Source: Mycolicibacterium alvei
GTDB taxonomy: Bacteria > Actinomycetota > Actinomycetes > Mycobacteriales > Mycobacteriaceae
Direction of reading: 5' to 3'
NCBI RefSeq assembly: GCF_010727325.1
Contig: NZ_AP022565.1
Span: 1,178,001 to 1,242,000, forward strand
DNA: 64,000 nt
Shown one piece after another: positions 19,732 to 30,101 of this stretch (position 1 is the stretch's first letter; each line of letters starts with the position of its first letter). A program made the position numbers and the translations under genes. Below the pieces are notes generated by a model, which was given only the letters and a program-made list of their open reading frames with translations, was not told the DNA's origin and ran no database searches.

Positions 19732-20994
19732 TTAGGTGAGGCGGGAAAGAACCTCGGCGACAACGGAATCGGCCGCGACATCGACCTGCTCGCCGGTCGA
19801 GAGATCCTTGAGTCCGACGGTGCCGGCCTCGATGTCGCGGTCGCCGGCCACCAGCGCGTACTTGGCGCCGGAGCGGTCGGCGGCCTTCATCGCCCCCTTG
19901 AGCCCGCGGTCGCCGTAGGCCAGGTCGACGCTCACCCCGCCGGCCCGAAGCCGCGCGGCGAGCTTCGCCAAGTCCAGCTTGGCGGCCTCGCCCAGCGGCA
20001 CACCGAACACCTCGACACCGCCGACACCGGTCACCGACTTGCCCTCGGCCTGCAGCGCGAGCAGCGTGCGGTCGACACCGAGCCCGAAGCCGATCCCCGA
20101 GACATCCTGCCCGCCGAGCTGACTCATCAGCCCGTCATAACGGCCACCGCCTCCGATGCCGGACTGCGCGCCCAGCCCGTCGTGCACGAACTCGAAAGTG
20201 GTCTTGGTGTAGTAGTCCAGCCCGCGCACCATGCGCGGGTTGATCACGTACGGCACACCGAGTGCGTCGAGGTGCGCCAGCACCACCTCGAAGTGGGCCT
20301 TGGCGCTGTCGGACAGGTGGTCGAGCATCAGCGGGGCGTCTGCGGTCATCTCCCGCACGTGGGGCCGCTTGTCGTCGAGCACCCGCAACGGGTTCAACCG
20401 GGCGCGTTGCTGGGTTTCTTCGTCCAGATCGAGTTTCGACAGGAAGGCCTGCAGCAGCTCCCGGTACGCGGGCCGGCAGGTGTCATCGCCCAGCGAGGTG
20501 ATCTCGAGGCGGAAGCCGTCCAGACCCAACGACCGGAAACCGGCATCGGCGACCGCGATCACCTCGGCGTCCAATGCCGGATCGTCGACTCCGATGGCCT
20601 CCACGCCGACCTGCTGCAACTGACGGTAGCGTCCGGCCTGGGGGCGTTCGTAGCGGAAGAACGGCCCGGCGTAGCAGAGCTTCACCGGCAGCGCGCCCCG
20701 GTCCAGGCGGTGCTGGATCACCGCGCGGATCACCCCTGCGGTGCCCTCGGGACGCAGGGTCACCGAGCGGTCACCCCGGTCGGCGAACGTGTACATCTCC
20801 TTGGACACCACGTCGGTGGACTCACCCACACCGCGAGCGAACAGCGCGGTGTCCTCGAAGATCGGCAGTTCGATGTCGCCGTAGCCGGCCCGGCGCGCCG
20901 AGGCCAGCAGACCGTCCCGAACCGCCACGAACTGCGCCGACTCGGGCGGTAGATAGTCGGGCACGCCCTTGGGGGCCTGGAATGCAGAAGTCAC
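19732..20994 (-). CDS. hisS: histidyl-tRNA synthetase
   Basis: Charges tRNA-His; class II synthetase of 420 residues, normal length. Motif 2 is [21 protein letters not shown], the histidine A motif is [16 protein letters not shown], and motif 3 is [13 protein letters not shown]; the C-terminal anticodon domain follows ([33 protein letters not shown]). It starts with GTG 20994, overlapping the stop of the upstream MBL hydrolase gene by 4 bp (GTGA). This order (glyoxalase II, hisS) matches Rv2581c-Rv2580c. Confidence 0.97.
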   Translation of the reverse strand: MTSAFQAPKGVPDYLPPESAQFVAVRDGLLASARRAGYGDIELPIFEDTALFARGVGESTDVVSKEMYTFADRGDRSVTLRPEGTAGVIRAVIQHRLDRGALPVKLCYAGPFFRYERPQAGRYRQLQQVGVEAIGVDDPALDAEVIAVADAGFRSLGLDGFRLEITSLGDDTCRPAYRELLQAFLSKLDLDEETQQRARLNPLRVLDDKRPHVREMTADAPLMLDHLSDSAKAHFEVVLAHLDALGVPYVINPRMVRGLDYYTKTTFEFVHDGLGAQSGIGGGGRYDGLMSQLGGQDVSGIGFGLGVDRTLLALQAEGKSVTGVGGVEVFGVPLGEAAKLDLAKLAARLRAGGVSVDLAYGDRGLKGAMKAADRSGAKYALVAGDRDIEAGTVGLKDLSTGEQVDVAADSVVAEVLSRLT

Positions 20995-21656
20995 AGAGTC
21001 AAACCTTCGAGAAACGGGTTGGTACGGCGTTCATGCCCGATGGTGGTGCGCGGGCCGTGCCCTGGTAATACCACGGTGTCATCGTCGAGTACCAACAGCT
21101 TTGTCACGATCGACTCGAGGAGGTCACGTCCGCTGCCACCGGGCAGGTCGGTGCGGCCCACCGAGGACCGGAACAGCGTATCGCCCGTGAACACGGTCGT
21201 GTGCACCCGGAACACCACCGATCCCCGGGTGTGCCCCGGGGTGTGCTCGACCGTGACCGAGACACCGTCGACATCGAGAGTTTGGCCGTCCCGGTCCAAC
21301 TCGACCACCTGCCTGGGCTCGGAGAGCAGTGCACCGAACGCCAGCCGGGACAACCGGCCCACGAGGGCAGGCCCGAAATCTTTGATCGGGTCGGTCAGCA
21401 TGAATCGGTCTTCGGGGTGGATGTAGACGGGGCAGCCGTAGCTGTCGGCGACCTTCTGGGCCGACCAGATGTGATCGAGGTGACCGTGGGTCAGCAGGAC
21501 CGCCGCCGGGGTCAGGCGGTTCTCGTCGAGGATCCGGCGCAGCCGGTCCATCGCCCGCTGCCCCGGGTCGACGACGATCGCGTCGGCTCCTGGCCGCTCA
21601 GCCAGGACATAGCAGTTGCACGCCAGCATCCCGGCCGGAAATCCGGTAATGAACAC
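20991..21656 (-). CDS. metallo-beta-lactamase fold hydrolase, glyoxalase II-like
   Basis: A 221-residue MBL-fold protein in the position of Rv2581c. The dimetal motif is THGHLDHIW, further ligands are in [16 protein letters not shown] and LPGHGPRT. Glyoxalase II proper needs glutathione; mycobacteria use mycothiol or other thiols, so the natural thioester substrate is uncertain. The start is the GTG at 21656 giving [18 protein letters not shown], the family N-terminus; longer readings upstream are non-homologous. Translationally coupled to hisS. Confidence 0.85.
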   Translation of the reverse strand: MFITGFPAGMLACNCYVLAERPGADAIVVDPGQRAMDRLRRILDENRLTPAAVLLTHGHLDHIWSAQKVADSYGCPVYIHPEDRFMLTDPIKDFGPALVGRLSRLAFGALLSEPRQVVELDRDGQTLDVDGVSVTVEHTPGHTRGSVVFRVHTTVFTGDTLFRSSVGRTDLPGGSGRDLLESIVTKLLVLDDDTVVLPGHGPRTTIGHERRTNPFLEGLTL

Positions 21657-21789
21657 GACCCCAGTTTCCCACGTCGCTGCTTTCCCGACGCACCGCGACC
21701 TGCGGTTACCGCGGGTCGCAGCACCGGCACTCAGGTTCGCCTGGCAGACTCGTTGCCGATCTCGACCGCCTACAAGGAGGACTGCTGCG

Positions 21790-22665
21790 GTGCCGACCAA
21801 CGAACAACGGCGTGCGACGGCCAAGCGCAAGCTGGACCGCCAGCTGGAGCGCCGTGCCGCCCAGGAACGCAAACGACGCATCGTGACCATCGCGGGCACG
21901 GCGGTCGCGGCCCTCGTCGTCATCGGGGCGGTGGTGGCCACATTCGTGTTCACCGGCAAGGACTCGGGCAGCACGACCGCCTCGGCGGATGCCACCACCG
22001 CGACGTCCGGAGCGCCGGCGCAGCCTGCCGCCCAGGGGCAGCTCCCGGTCTTCGCCGCACCTGCCGACCTCGGCGCCGACTGCCAGTACCCGGCCGCCGC
22101 CGCGGCCAGCAAGCCTGCCACGCCACCGCGTACCGGCAAGGTCCCGACCGATCCGGCCACGGTCAGCGTCAGCATGGTCACCACCCAGGGCAACATCGGG
22201 CTGCAGCTCGACAACGCCAAGGCGCCCTGCACCGTGAACAGCTTCGCGAGCCTGGCCGGCCAGAACTACTTCAACGACACCCCGTGCCATCGGCTGACCG
22301 CGGGTGGCCTGTCGGTGCTGCAGTGCGGTGATCCGACCGGCCAGGGCACCGGCGGCCCCGGCTACAAGTTCGCCGACGAGTATCCGACGAACCAGTACCA
22401 GCCGGACAACCCGGCGCTGCAGCAGCCCGTGCTCTACCCCCGCGGCACCTTGGCCATGGCCAACGCCGGGCCCAACACCAACGGCAGCCAGTTCTTCCTG
22501 GTGTACCAGGACTCCCAGCTGCCCCCGAACTACACGGTGTTCGGCAAGATCGACGACACCGGCCTGGCCACCCTCGACAAGATCGCGGCGGCCGGCGTGG
22601 CCGGAGGCGGAGGCGACGGTAAGCCGAATCTGCCGGTCGAGCTGAAGTCCGTGGCACTGGACTAG
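21790..22665 (+). CDS. ppiB: membrane-anchored cyclophilin-type peptidyl-prolyl isomerase
   Basis: A 291-residue PpiB of the mycobacterial type (Rv2582 position), catalysing cis-trans isomerisation at proline outside the membrane. It has a basic cytosolic N-terminus (AKRKLDRQLERRAAQERKRR), one transmembrane helix at about 32-54, an Ala/Thr/Pro linker, then the cyclophilin domain from about residue 125. In it the catalytic FHR is CHR (TPCHRLTAGG), the VLQCGDPTGQGTGGPGY loop has a second Cys, and LAMANAGPNTNGSQFFLVY is intact. The two cysteines could form a disulfide. Start GTG 21790 with AAGGAGG ten bases upstream. A paralogue follows 5 bp later. Confidence 0.9.
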   Translation: MPTNEQRRATAKRKLDRQLERRAAQERKRRIVTIAGTAVAALVVIGAVVATFVFTGKDSGSTTASADATTATSGAPAQPAAQGQLPVFAAPADLGADCQYPAAAAASKPATPPRTGKVPTDPATVSVSMVTTQGNIGLQLDNAKAPCTVNSFASLAGQNYFNDTPCHRLTAGGLSVLQCGDPTGQGTGGPGYKFADEYPTNQYQPDNPALQQPVLYPRGTLAMANAGPNTNGSQFFLVYQDSQLPPNYTVFGKIDDTGLATLDKIAAAGVAGGGGDGKPNLPVELKSVALD

Positions 22666-22670
22666 TCCCG

Positions 22671-23660
22671 TTGACTGTCCCGCCCCCCTACGGCGGTTAC
22701 CAGCCGGAGTATCCCAGTCACCCGGTGGGATATCCGGCTGGTTATCCCCCGCCCGCCCGCACCAACGGGATGGCGGTCGCGTCGTTGGTCGGTGCCGTCC
22801 TGTTCGCGCCGCTGGGCATCGTATTCGGGCACATTTCGCTGTCGCAGCTCAAACACAGCGGTGAACAGGGCCGCGGCATCGCGATCGCGGGTCTAGTCAT
22901 CGGATACCTGATGACGGCACTGGCGATCGTGACGGTGGTGCTGGCCGTGGTGTTCGCCTTTATCCTCGTGAAAGTCGCAGACGACACGCCGCGGCAGGAC
23001 CGCTACACGGCCGCTCCCGGTTCAGACCGTCGACTGCCCGCGTTCGCACCACCGGCGAACCTCGGCGCCAACTGCCAGTACCCGGCCACCACAGAACCGG
23101 CCACCAGGCCGGTCACCCCGCCGCGCACCGGCACGGTGCCGACCGAACCGGCCACGGTGGAAGCCGGGATCATCACCAATCGCGGCGGCATCGGACTCAA
23201 GCTCGCCAACGGCAAGGCGCCGTGCACGGTGAACAACTTCGCCAGCCTGGCCTTCCAAGGATTCTTCGACGGCACCCCGTGCCACCGGCTGACCACGGGC
23301 GAGCTCGCGGCGCTGCAGTGCGGCGACCCGTCGGGCAGCGGAACCGGTGGGCCCGGTTACCGATTCCCCAACGAGTACCCGACCAACCAGTATCGACTCT
23401 CCGACCCCGCGGTGCAGCAACCCGTGGTCTACCCACGCGGCACCGTGGCGATGGCGAATTCCGGGCCCGGTACCAACGGCAGCCAGTTCTTCCTCGTGTA
23501 CGAGGATTCACTCCTGCCGCCGACGTACACGGTGTTCGGCACCGTCGACAAGACAGGACTGGACACCCTCGATGCGATCGCCGCAGCCGGCGTCGCCGAC
23601 GGCGGCACGGACGGCCAACCAGCCAGCCCCGTCGAAATCACATCGGTCGCACTCGATTAA
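22671..23660 (+). CDS. second cyclophilin-type isomerase with DUF4190 membrane anchor
   Basis: A 329-residue protein. It has a Pro/Tyr/Gly-rich N-terminus (PPYGGYQPEYPSHPVGYPAGYPPP), then a DUF4190-type double membrane segment (GMAVASLVGAVLFAPLGIVFGHISL and IAIAGLVIGYLMTALAIVTVVLAVVFAF), then a cyclophilin domain very close to the preceding PpiB (TPCHRLTTGELAALQCGDPSGSGTGGPGY, VAMANSGPGTNGSQFFLVYEDS). This is a tandem duplication in which the anchor was exchanged. It starts at a TTG 5 bp after the first copy, so the two are surely co-transcribed. Confidence 0.85.
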   Translation: MTVPPPYGGYQPEYPSHPVGYPAGYPPPARTNGMAVASLVGAVLFAPLGIVFGHISLSQLKHSGEQGRGIAIAGLVIGYLMTALAIVTVVLAVVFAFILVKVADDTPRQDRYTAAPGSDRRLPAFAPPANLGANCQYPATTEPATRPVTPPRTGTVPTEPATVEAGIITNRGGIGLKLANGKAPCTVNNFASLAFQGFFDGTPCHRLTTGELAALQCGDPSGSGTGGPGYRFPNEYPTNQYRLSDPAVQQPVVYPRGTVAMANSGPGTNGSQFFLVYEDSLLPPTYTVFGTVDKTGLDTLDAIAAAGVADGGTDGQPASPVEITSVALD

Positions 23661-23749
23661 CCCGCACTGCGTCAATTTCAGGGAGCGGGCGGGTGTGGCT
23701 GTGGCAAGGTGACCAGGACACAACGTCTACGACGAATGGGAAGTGGCGC

Positions 23750-24229
23750 ATGAAGATCCGCATGTTCGGAACATCGGTGGCGGTGGCCGGTATCGCGGCG
23801 ATCGGCTTGACGACCGCACCGATCGCAATGGCCGAACCGACCGTGACTCCGTTCGACACCACCCTGGAACTGGTCGATGCGGGCGGCGCCGTGGTCACCG
23901 GCTGGACGGTCGAGGAACTCGAGCCCGCCGACGACACGATCCCGGGTTACCACCCCGCCGGGACGCTGTGGGAGGCCGACGTCACCGTCGAGGCAGTCAA
24001 GGGCAGCGTCACGCCGATCATCCCGAATTTCAACGTCCGGGCCGCCAACGGCGAGACCTACCGCGTCGTCGTGGTCCTGCCTGCGCCCGAAGGGCTCAAC
24101 CCGAGCACATTGCAGCAGGGTCAGTCCGCCGAGGGCGAACTGTATTTCGACGTCACCGGGGCGGAACCGGACAGTGTGGTCTACAACGCCGGAGGCCACG
24201 ACCTGCTGATCTGGAAGGGCGAAGGCTAG
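23750..24229 (+). CDS. secreted DUF1942 (MPT63-like) protein
   Basis: A 159-residue secreted protein. The signal peptide MKIRMFGTSVAVAGIAAIGLTTAP is cleaved near AMAEPTV. The mature part has the MPT63/DUF1942 immunoglobulin-like beta-sandwich pattern (GWTVEELEPADDTIPGYHPAGTLWEADVTVEAVKGSVTPIIPNFNVR). This family is found only in mycobacteria and relatives; function unknown, with major secreted antigens among members. Start ATG 23750 with GGGAAG upstream. Convergent with relA, with 3 bp between the stop codons. Confidence 0.85.
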   Translation: MKIRMFGTSVAVAGIAAIGLTTAPIAMAEPTVTPFDTTLELVDAGGAVVTGWTVEELEPADDTIPGYHPAGTLWEADVTVEAVKGSVTPIIPNFNVRAANGETYRVVVVLPAPEGLNPSTLQQGQSAEGELYFDVTGAEPDSVVYNAGGHDLLIWKGEG

Positions 24230-24232
24230 GCC

Positions 24233-26590
24233 TCAGGCGGCGGAGGTGATGCGGTAGACGTCGTACACGCCTTCGACGTTGCGCACCACACTCAGCAGGT
24301 GGCCGAGGTGCTTGGGATCGCCCATCTCGAAGGTGAACCGGCTGATCGCCACCCGGTCGTTGGAGGTCGTCACCGACGCCGAAAGGATGTTGACCTTCTC
24401 GTCGGCCAGCACGCGGGTCACATCGGACAGCAGACGGTGCCGGTCGAGCGCCTCGACCTGGATGGCCACCAGGAACACCGACGACGGAGACGGCGCCCAG
24501 TTCACCTCGATGATGCGTTCCGACTGTTGTTGCAGGGACGCCGCATTCGTGCAGTCGGTGCGGTGCACGCTGACGCCGCCACCGCGGGTCACGAAGCCCA
24601 TGATGGTGTCGCCGGGCACCGGGGTACAGCACTTGGCGAGCTTGGTCAGGGTTCCCGGCGCTCCCGGTACCGCGACGCCGGTGTCGTCGGTGCTGCGCTG
24701 ACGCACCGGCATGGTCAAGGGCGTGGACCGCTCGGCGAGTTCGTCCTCGGCCGCGTCGTCGCCGCCGAACTGGGCGAGCAGCCGCTGCACGACGTGGCGC
24801 GCCGAGACGTGGCCCTCACCGACAGCGGTGTACAGGGCCGAGACGTCGACATAGCGCAGCTCGCGGGCCAGCGCGCCCATCGAATCGGCATTGATCAAGC
24901 GCTGCAACGGAAGTCCACCTCGGCGGACCTCCCGCGCGATGGCGTCCTTGCCGGACTCCAAGGCTTCTTCGCGGCGTTCCTTGGCGAACCACTGCCGGAT
25001 CTTGGCCTTGGCCCGCGGCGACACCACGAAGGTCTGCCAGTCTCGTGACGGTCCGGCGTTGTGCGCCTTGGAGGTGAACACCTCGACGACTTCACCGTTC
25101 TCCAGCTTGCGCTCCAGCGCGACGAGCCGGCCGTTGACCCGGGCCCCGATACAGCGGTGCCCCACCTCGGTGTGCACGGCGTAGGCGAAGTCGACCGGCG
25201 TCGATCCGGTCGGCAGATTGATCACGTCGCCCTTGGGGGTGAAGACGAAGATCTCCTTGACCGCAAGGTCGTAACGCAGGGACTCGAGGAACTCGCCGGG
25301 GTCGGCGGCCTCCCGCTGCCAGTCGAGCAACTGGCGCATCCAGGCCATGTCGTCGATCTCGGTGGCGGCGTGGCTGGGCGGAACTCCGTTGCGGCCCTTG
25401 GCTTCTTTGTAACGCCAGTGCGCCGCGATGCCGTACTCGGCGGTGCGATGCATGTCGCGGGTGCGGATCTGCACCTCCAGCGGCTTACCCTCGGGGCCGA
25501 CGACGGTGGTGTGCAGCGACTGGTAGACGCCGTAGCGCGGTTGGGCGATGTAATCCTTGAACCGGCCCGCCATCGGCTGCCACAGCGAGTGCACGACGCC
25601 GACGGCCGCGTAGCAGTCCCGGATCTCGTCGCACAGGATCCGCACGCCGACCAGGTCGTGGATGTCGTCGAAGTCGCGGCCCTTGACGATCATCTTCTGG
25701 TAGATCGACCAATAGTGCTTGGGCCTGCCCTCGACCACCGCGTTGATCTTCATCGCGCTCAGTGCCACGCCGATCTCGGCGCGCACCTTGGCCAGGTAGG
25801 TGTCGCGCGACGGTGCCCGATCGGCGACCAGTCGCACGATCTCCTCGTACTTCTTGGGGTGCAGGATCGCGAACGAGAGGTCCTCAAGCTCCCACTTGAC
25901 CGTCGCCATACCAAGCCGATGTGCCAGCGGCGCAATGACTTCCAGGGTCTCGCGGGCCTTGCGGGCCTGCTTCTCGGGGGGCAGGAACCGCATGGTCCGC
26001 ATGTTGTGCAGCCGATCGGCCACCTTGATCACCAGCACCCGCGGGTCACGGGCCATCGCGATGATCATCTTGCGGATCGTCTCGCCCTCGGCGGCCGAGC
26101 CGAGCACCACCTTGTCCAGCTTGGTGACCCCATCGACCAGGTGCCCCACCTCGGCCCCGAACTCGGCGGTCAACGCCTCCAGGGTGTATCCGGTGTCCTC
26201 CACCGTGTCGTGCAGCAGAGCCGCGACCAGCGTGGTGGTGTCCATCCCGAGCTCGGCCAGGATGTTGGCGACCGCCAGCGGGTGGGTGATGTACGGATCA
26301 CCCGATTTGCGCAACTGGTCGGCGTGTCGCTGGTCGGCGACGTCGTAGGCCCGCTGCAGCAACTGCAGGTCGGCCTTGGGATAGATCTCGCGGTGCACCG
26401 CGACGAGGGGCTCCAGGACCGGGTTGAAGGCACTGCGCTGCGCGGTCATCCGGCGGGCCAACCGGGCGCGTACCCGGCGCGAGGCACTGGTCTTGGTCGT
26501 ATCGGGAGCCGGTGGAGTGCCACCCGGCGGCGTCGGCGGCAACTCGGCGGTCTGGCCCGTGCCTGTGTCCGTAACCGGTTCGCTGGCCAC
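24233..26590 (-). CDS. relA: bifunctional (p)ppGpp synthetase/hydrolase
   Basis: Makes and degrades the stringent-response alarmone (p)ppGpp; 785 residues, like Rv2583c (Rel). Domains in order: HD hydrolase ([12 protein letters not shown], with [19 protein letters not shown]), synthetase ([40 protein letters not shown]), TGS ([35 protein letters not shown]), a zinc-finger/helical region with [13 protein letters not shown], and a C-terminal ACT domain. The start is GTG 26590 with GGGAGG about 7 bases upstream; a longer reading to 26635 has no such site. It follows apt by 41 bp in the same direction. Confidence 0.96.
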   Translation of the reverse strand: MASEPVTDTGTGQTAELPPTPPGGTPPAPDTTKTSASRRVRARLARRMTAQRSAFNPVLEPLVAVHREIYPKADLQLLQRAYDVADQRHADQLRKSGDPYITHPLAVANILAELGMDTTTLVAALLHDTVEDTGYTLEALTAEFGAEVGHLVDGVTKLDKVVLGSAAEGETIRKMIIAMARDPRVLVIKVADRLHNMRTMRFLPPEKQARKARETLEVIAPLAHRLGMATVKWELEDLSFAILHPKKYEEIVRLVADRAPSRDTYLAKVRAEIGVALSAMKINAVVEGRPKHYWSIYQKMIVKGRDFDDIHDLVGVRILCDEIRDCYAAVGVVHSLWQPMAGRFKDYIAQPRYGVYQSLHTTVVGPEGKPLEVQIRTRDMHRTAEYGIAAHWRYKEAKGRNGVPPSHAATEIDDMAWMRQLLDWQREAADPGEFLESLRYDLAVKEIFVFTPKGDVINLPTGSTPVDFAYAVHTEVGHRCIGARVNGRLVALERKLENGEVVEVFTSKAHNAGPSRDWQTFVVSPRAKAKIRQWFAKERREEALESGKDAIAREVRRGGLPLQRLINADSMGALARELRYVDVSALYTAVGEGHVSARHVVQRLLAQFGGDDAAEDELAERSTPLTMPVRQRSTDDTGVAVPGAPGTLTKLAKCCTPVPGDTIMGFVTRGGGVSVHRTDCTNAASLQQQSERIIEVNWAPSPSSVFLVAIQVEALDRHRLLSDVTRVLADEKVNILSASVTTSNDRVAISRFTFEMGDPKHLGHLLSVVRNVEGVYDVYRITSAA

Positions 26591-26631
26591 CGTCACCTCC
26601 CGCTGTTGATCTGAGATATCGAGGATATCCC

Positions 26632-27159
26632 TCACACCGTGTGCAGGCTGCTGACCCTCAGCGGCGCCACCACGTCCCGGCCACCCAGGGCCGTCAATTC
26701 CAGCACCACAGCGGCGCTGAGGACGTTGGCGCCGGCGTCCTCGAGCAGCTGCATCGCCGCTGCCAGCGTCCCGCCGGTGGCCAGGACATCGTCGACGATC
26801 ACCACGTTGCGCCCGGCGATATCAATCCCGTCGGCCGGGATCTCCAGGGTCGCGCTGCCGTACTCGAGCTGATAGGTCACGCTGTGCACCGGAGGCGGGA
26901 GCTTGCCGCCCTTGCGTACCGCCAGCACGCCGATACCGAGTCGGGTCGCGACCGCGGCACCCAGCAGGAAACCGCGCGCGTCCAGGCCGGCGACCAGATC
27001 GGCGTCGGCCGCGGTGGCGGCCAACGCATCGGTCACCGCACCCAGGCCCTCGGCGTCGGCCAGCAACGGGGTCAGGTCCTTGAACTGCACGCCGAGCTCG
27101 GGAAAGTCGGGAACCTCCCGGATCAGTTTCTTGACCAGCCGGGAAACATCGGCACTCAC
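26632..27159 (-). CDS. apt: adenine phosphoribosyltransferase
   Basis: Purine salvage: adenine plus PRPP gives AMP. 175 residues. It has the [23 protein letters not shown]-terminus, [14 protein letters not shown] (base binding) and the PRPP loop [16 protein letters not shown]. The start GTG 27159 overlaps the stop of the lipoprotein gene (GTGA), and gives the normal family length. The gene order lipoprotein-apt-relA is conserved with Rv2585c-Rv2583c and links purine nucleotide salvage with alarmone synthesis in one transcript. Confidence 0.95.
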   Translation of the reverse strand: MSADVSRLVKKLIREVPDFPELGVQFKDLTPLLADAEGLGAVTDALAATAADADLVAGLDARGFLLGAAVATRLGIGVLAVRKGGKLPPPVHSVTYQLEYGSATLEIPADGIDIAGRNVVIVDDVLATGGTLAAAMQLLEDAGANVLSAAVVLELTALGGRDVVAPLRVSSLHTV

Positions 27160-28823
27160 GTCGACAACTTCCAGCGGTCCATGTTCCAGCCCGCCCCCCA
27201 CCGCGTCGGATTGCTGCTCACCGCATACATCTTGTTCGATGTCAGCACGGTGCGCTGCTGGCGATAGAGCGGCAGGGTCGGCATGTCGTTCCACAGGATC
27301 GTCGCGCCCTCCCCGGCAAGCCGGGCCAGTTCCTTCGGATCGCTCGTGACGGCCTGCGCATCGATGATGCCGTCGATCCGCTCGTTGAAGTAAGCGGACA
27401 GGTTGTTGCCGTTGCCCGAGTGGAAGGCATAGGCGTCGATCGCCGAAGAGCCCGAGGAACCGCTGCCCGCGGCCCCACCGGTGCTGGCGAGCAATCCGTC
27501 GATCTCGTTGTTGCGCAACGCCACCGGCCCCGCCGTCGCCGATCCGGCGTCCTGCACGGTGATGCCCGCGGCGGCACACGATTTCGCGATGGCTCCGACG
27601 GTCGCGGCCAGTCTGGCGTTGGGCGTCTGATACCCGATGCGCACGGTCAACGGCTTGTTGTGCAGGGTGGCGCGGGCCGCATCGGGGTTGGCGACACCGA
27701 ATTGCGCGGCCTCGCCGACATTCTCGGCTGCACTGAACGCGTCGTCGCTGACCGGACTGAGCCGCGAGTTGACGATCGGCGTCGCGGCGTTACGGGCGAT
27801 CACGTCACGCGGGGTGCACAGCGCGACGGCCCGTCGCGCCGCCGGGGCGCCCAGCGGACCGCCCGGCGCGAAGATCAACTGTTCGATACCGGCGGACGGG
27901 CTTTCGGTGCTGACATAGTCGTCGGGCAGATTGAGCAGGCCCGACGATCCGGACTCGATGTCGACGACGTCGAAGGATCCCTGGTTGACCCGCTCCTGGA
28001 TGTCAGCCCCGCGCGGCCACACCGCGATCCGGTTGGTGACGGGGGCGGTGCCCCACCATTTGTCGTTGGCGACCAGGACCACCACGCCGTCCTCGGACAC
28101 CGAGTCGATCCGGTAGGGGCCCGACGACGGGAACCGTTTCAGGTCGAGATCGGGCTTGAGATCCCAGCTGTTGTTCCACGCCTTGGCGATGCGGTCGATG
28201 GTCGGCTGGTCGCCGTTGAGCAACGCGGTGGCCACACCCCCGTCGTCCAGGTCGAGTTCGTCGGCGAGGACGTGTGCGGGCATCAGCGAGGTGGCCGCGA
28301 ACAGATGGCCGTAGTCGAGGAATCCGCGGTCCTGGGCGAAGGACACCCGCGCCCGCTTCTGGCCGGGTACGCAGTCCACCGATGCGATGTCGCGGTAGCC
28401 GGCGTGGCTGGCGGCGTCGAACACGGGGAACCGGCCGGACTGTGCGCCCCAGGTCAACACCAGGTCGTCACAGGTGATCGGCTTACCGTCGGAATAGACG
28501 GCCTTGTCGCTGATCACGTAGTCGAGCACCAGTGGGGCGCGACCCACCACCGACACCGAGCCGAAGTCGTTGTCGGCCACCATCTGGCCTTCCGGCCCGT
28601 GATACGCGAACCCGGTCAATGCCCGGGCGAAGGCCTGCGGCCCGGCGGAGGCGGCTCCGGCCATGGTGTTGGTGTTGTACGTGGTCAGTGTGCCGTCCAC
28701 GGCGTAGTCGATCTCGTCGGCCGAACTGCCCGAACATGCCGCCAGACCCAATCCGGCGACCACGGACAGGGTGGCCACGGTTGCCGTTGTCCGGGCCCGG
28801 GCCGCGGCCCGCCACTGAACCAT
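27156..28823 (-). CDS. extracellular solute-binding lipoprotein (family 5, DppA/OppA-like)
   Basis: A 555-residue lipoprotein with signal [19 protein letters not shown]; lipobox LAAC, acylated Cys at residue 29. The mature domain is a family-5 (peptide/nickel) solute-binding fold, corresponding to Rv2585c. No ABC permease or ATPase genes are adjacent, so its partners are elsewhere or it works alone. Located between secDF and apt, 5 bp after secF on the same strand. Ligand unknown. Confidence 0.85.
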   Translation of the reverse strand: MVQWRAAARARTTATVATLSVVAGLGLAACSGSSADEIDYAVDGTLTTYNTNTMAGAASAGPQAFARALTGFAYHGPEGQMVADNDFGSVSVVGRAPLVLDYVISDKAVYSDGKPITCDDLVLTWGAQSGRFPVFDAASHAGYRDIASVDCVPGQKRARVSFAQDRGFLDYGHLFAATSLMPAHVLADELDLDDGGVATALLNGDQPTIDRIAKAWNNSWDLKPDLDLKRFPSSGPYRIDSVSEDGVVVLVANDKWWGTAPVTNRIAVWPRGADIQERVNQGSFDVVDIESGSSGLLNLPDDYVSTESPSAGIEQLIFAPGGPLGAPAARRAVALCTPRDVIARNAATPIVNSRLSPVSDDAFSAAENVGEAAQFGVANPDAARATLHNKPLTVRIGYQTPNARLAATVGAIAKSCAAAGITVQDAGSATAGPVALRNNEIDGLLASTGGAAGSGSSGSSAIDAYAFHSGNGNNLSAYFNERIDGIIDAQAVTSDPKELARLAGEGATILWNDMPTLPLYRQQRTVLTSNKMYAVSSNPTRWGAGWNMDRWKLST

Positions 28824-28828
28824 GCGGA

Positions 28829-30097
28829 TTACCGCCGGGTGTTCCGCTTGCCCGACGGACGTCCGGTCCGGGATTCCGGACGTGCGCCCGGTGCCGGCTT
28901 GGCCGGTGCAGGTGCGGCGACGGCCGATGCCGACACGGCCCTGTCATCGGCGTCGTCGGCCTCAGAGGTCGCGGCGGTGTCATTGGTGGCCGTCGCCGGC
29001 TTGGCGCCCCGCTCCCGGCGGTTGAGCACCTTCTTGGTGTGCTTGCGCACCAGTTCGGTGCGTTCGCGCAACGAGACGAGCAGCGGCGTGGCGAAGTAGA
29101 TCGACGAGTACGTACCGACGATGACGCCGACCAACTGGACCAGAGCCAGGTCCATCAGGGTTCCGACGCCCAGGAGCCATACCGCGACCACCATCAGCGC
29201 CACGATCGGCAACACCGAGATCAAGCTGGTGTTGATCGAACGCATGAATGTCTGGTTGACGGCGAGGTTGGCCTGCTCGGCAAAAGTTCGGCGAGTGGTG
29301 TGCTCGAAGCCGTGGGTGTTCTCCTCGACCTTGTCGAACACGATCACCGTGTCGTACAGCGAGAAGCCCAGGATCGTGAGCAGACCGATCACGGTGGCCG
29401 GGCTGACCTCGAATCCGACCAGCGAATAGATCCCTGCGGTCACGACGAGGTCGAACACCAGGGTGGCCATCGCGGCCATCGCCATGTAGCGCTCATAGCG
29501 CCAGGCGATGTAGATCGAGGCCAGCACGACGAACACCACGAGCGCAATCAGCGCCTTGTGGGTGATCTGGCCGCCCCAGGTCTCCGACACCTTCGAGTCG
29601 CTGATCGCCTGTTCGCTGGGCTGGCCGTCACTGCCCTTGGGGTGGAACTCGTCGAACAGCGCGGTGCGCAACTGTGCGATCTCGGGTTCCGACAGTGTCT
29701 CCGAACGGATCTGGACCGTTGCCGAGGCGCCGCTGCCGACCAGCACCACCGACTCGGGCGTCCGGTTCAGGGTCTTGCTGTAGACATCCTCGACCTGTTG
29801 GACCGAGACGTTGCCCCCGGAACCGGCCGACGGCATCGACACCTTCGTGCCGCCCTCGAAGTCGATCCCGAACGTGAACCCGCGCAGCACCATGCTGGCG
29901 ATACAGATCGCGACGATGATGCCGCTGACCGCATACCAGAGCTTGCGGCGACCGATCACCTCGAAGGCACCGGTGCCGGTGTAGAGGCGGACGAAGAATC
30001 CGTGCTTGGGCAGTGCCGCAGACGTGGATTCGATGCTCGGCGTCTCCACCGAGGTGTCCTTCACGTCCTCACCGGTGGTGTCATTCTTTGCTGCCAT
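28829..30097 (-). CDS. secF: protein translocase subunit SecF
   Basis: Works with SecD in late, proton-motive-force-driven steps of Sec export. 422 residues, six membrane segments. After the first is the FGIDFEGGTKVSMPSAG block, then a periplasmic domain, then the conserved QITHKALIALVVFVVLASIYIAWRYE and TVIGLLTILGFSLYDTVIVFDKV motifs. A charged, Ala/Pro-rich cytosolic tail of about 80 residues follows. Start ATG 30097, 4 bp after the secD stop. Operon order yajC-secD-secF is the standard one. Confidence 0.95.
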   Translation of the reverse strand: MAAKNDTTGEDVKDTSVETPSIESTSAALPKHGFFVRLYTGTGAFEVIGRRKLWYAVSGIIVAICIASMVLRGFTFGIDFEGGTKVSMPSAGSGGNVSVQQVEDVYSKTLNRTPESVVLVGSGASATVQIRSETLSEPEIAQLRTALFDEFHPKGSDGQPSEQAISDSKVSETWGGQITHKALIALVVFVVLASIYIAWRYERYMAMAAMATLVFDLVVTAGIYSLVGFEVSPATVIGLLTILGFSLYDTVIVFDKVEENTHGFEHTTRRTFAEQANLAVNQTFMRSINTSLISVLPIVALMVVAVWLLGVGTLMDLALVQLVGVIVGTYSSIYFATPLLVSLRERTELVRKHTKKVLNRRERGAKPATATNDTAATSEADDADDRAVSASAVAAPAPAKPAPGARPESRTGRPSGKRNTRR

Positions 30098-30101
30098 CTG
30101 C

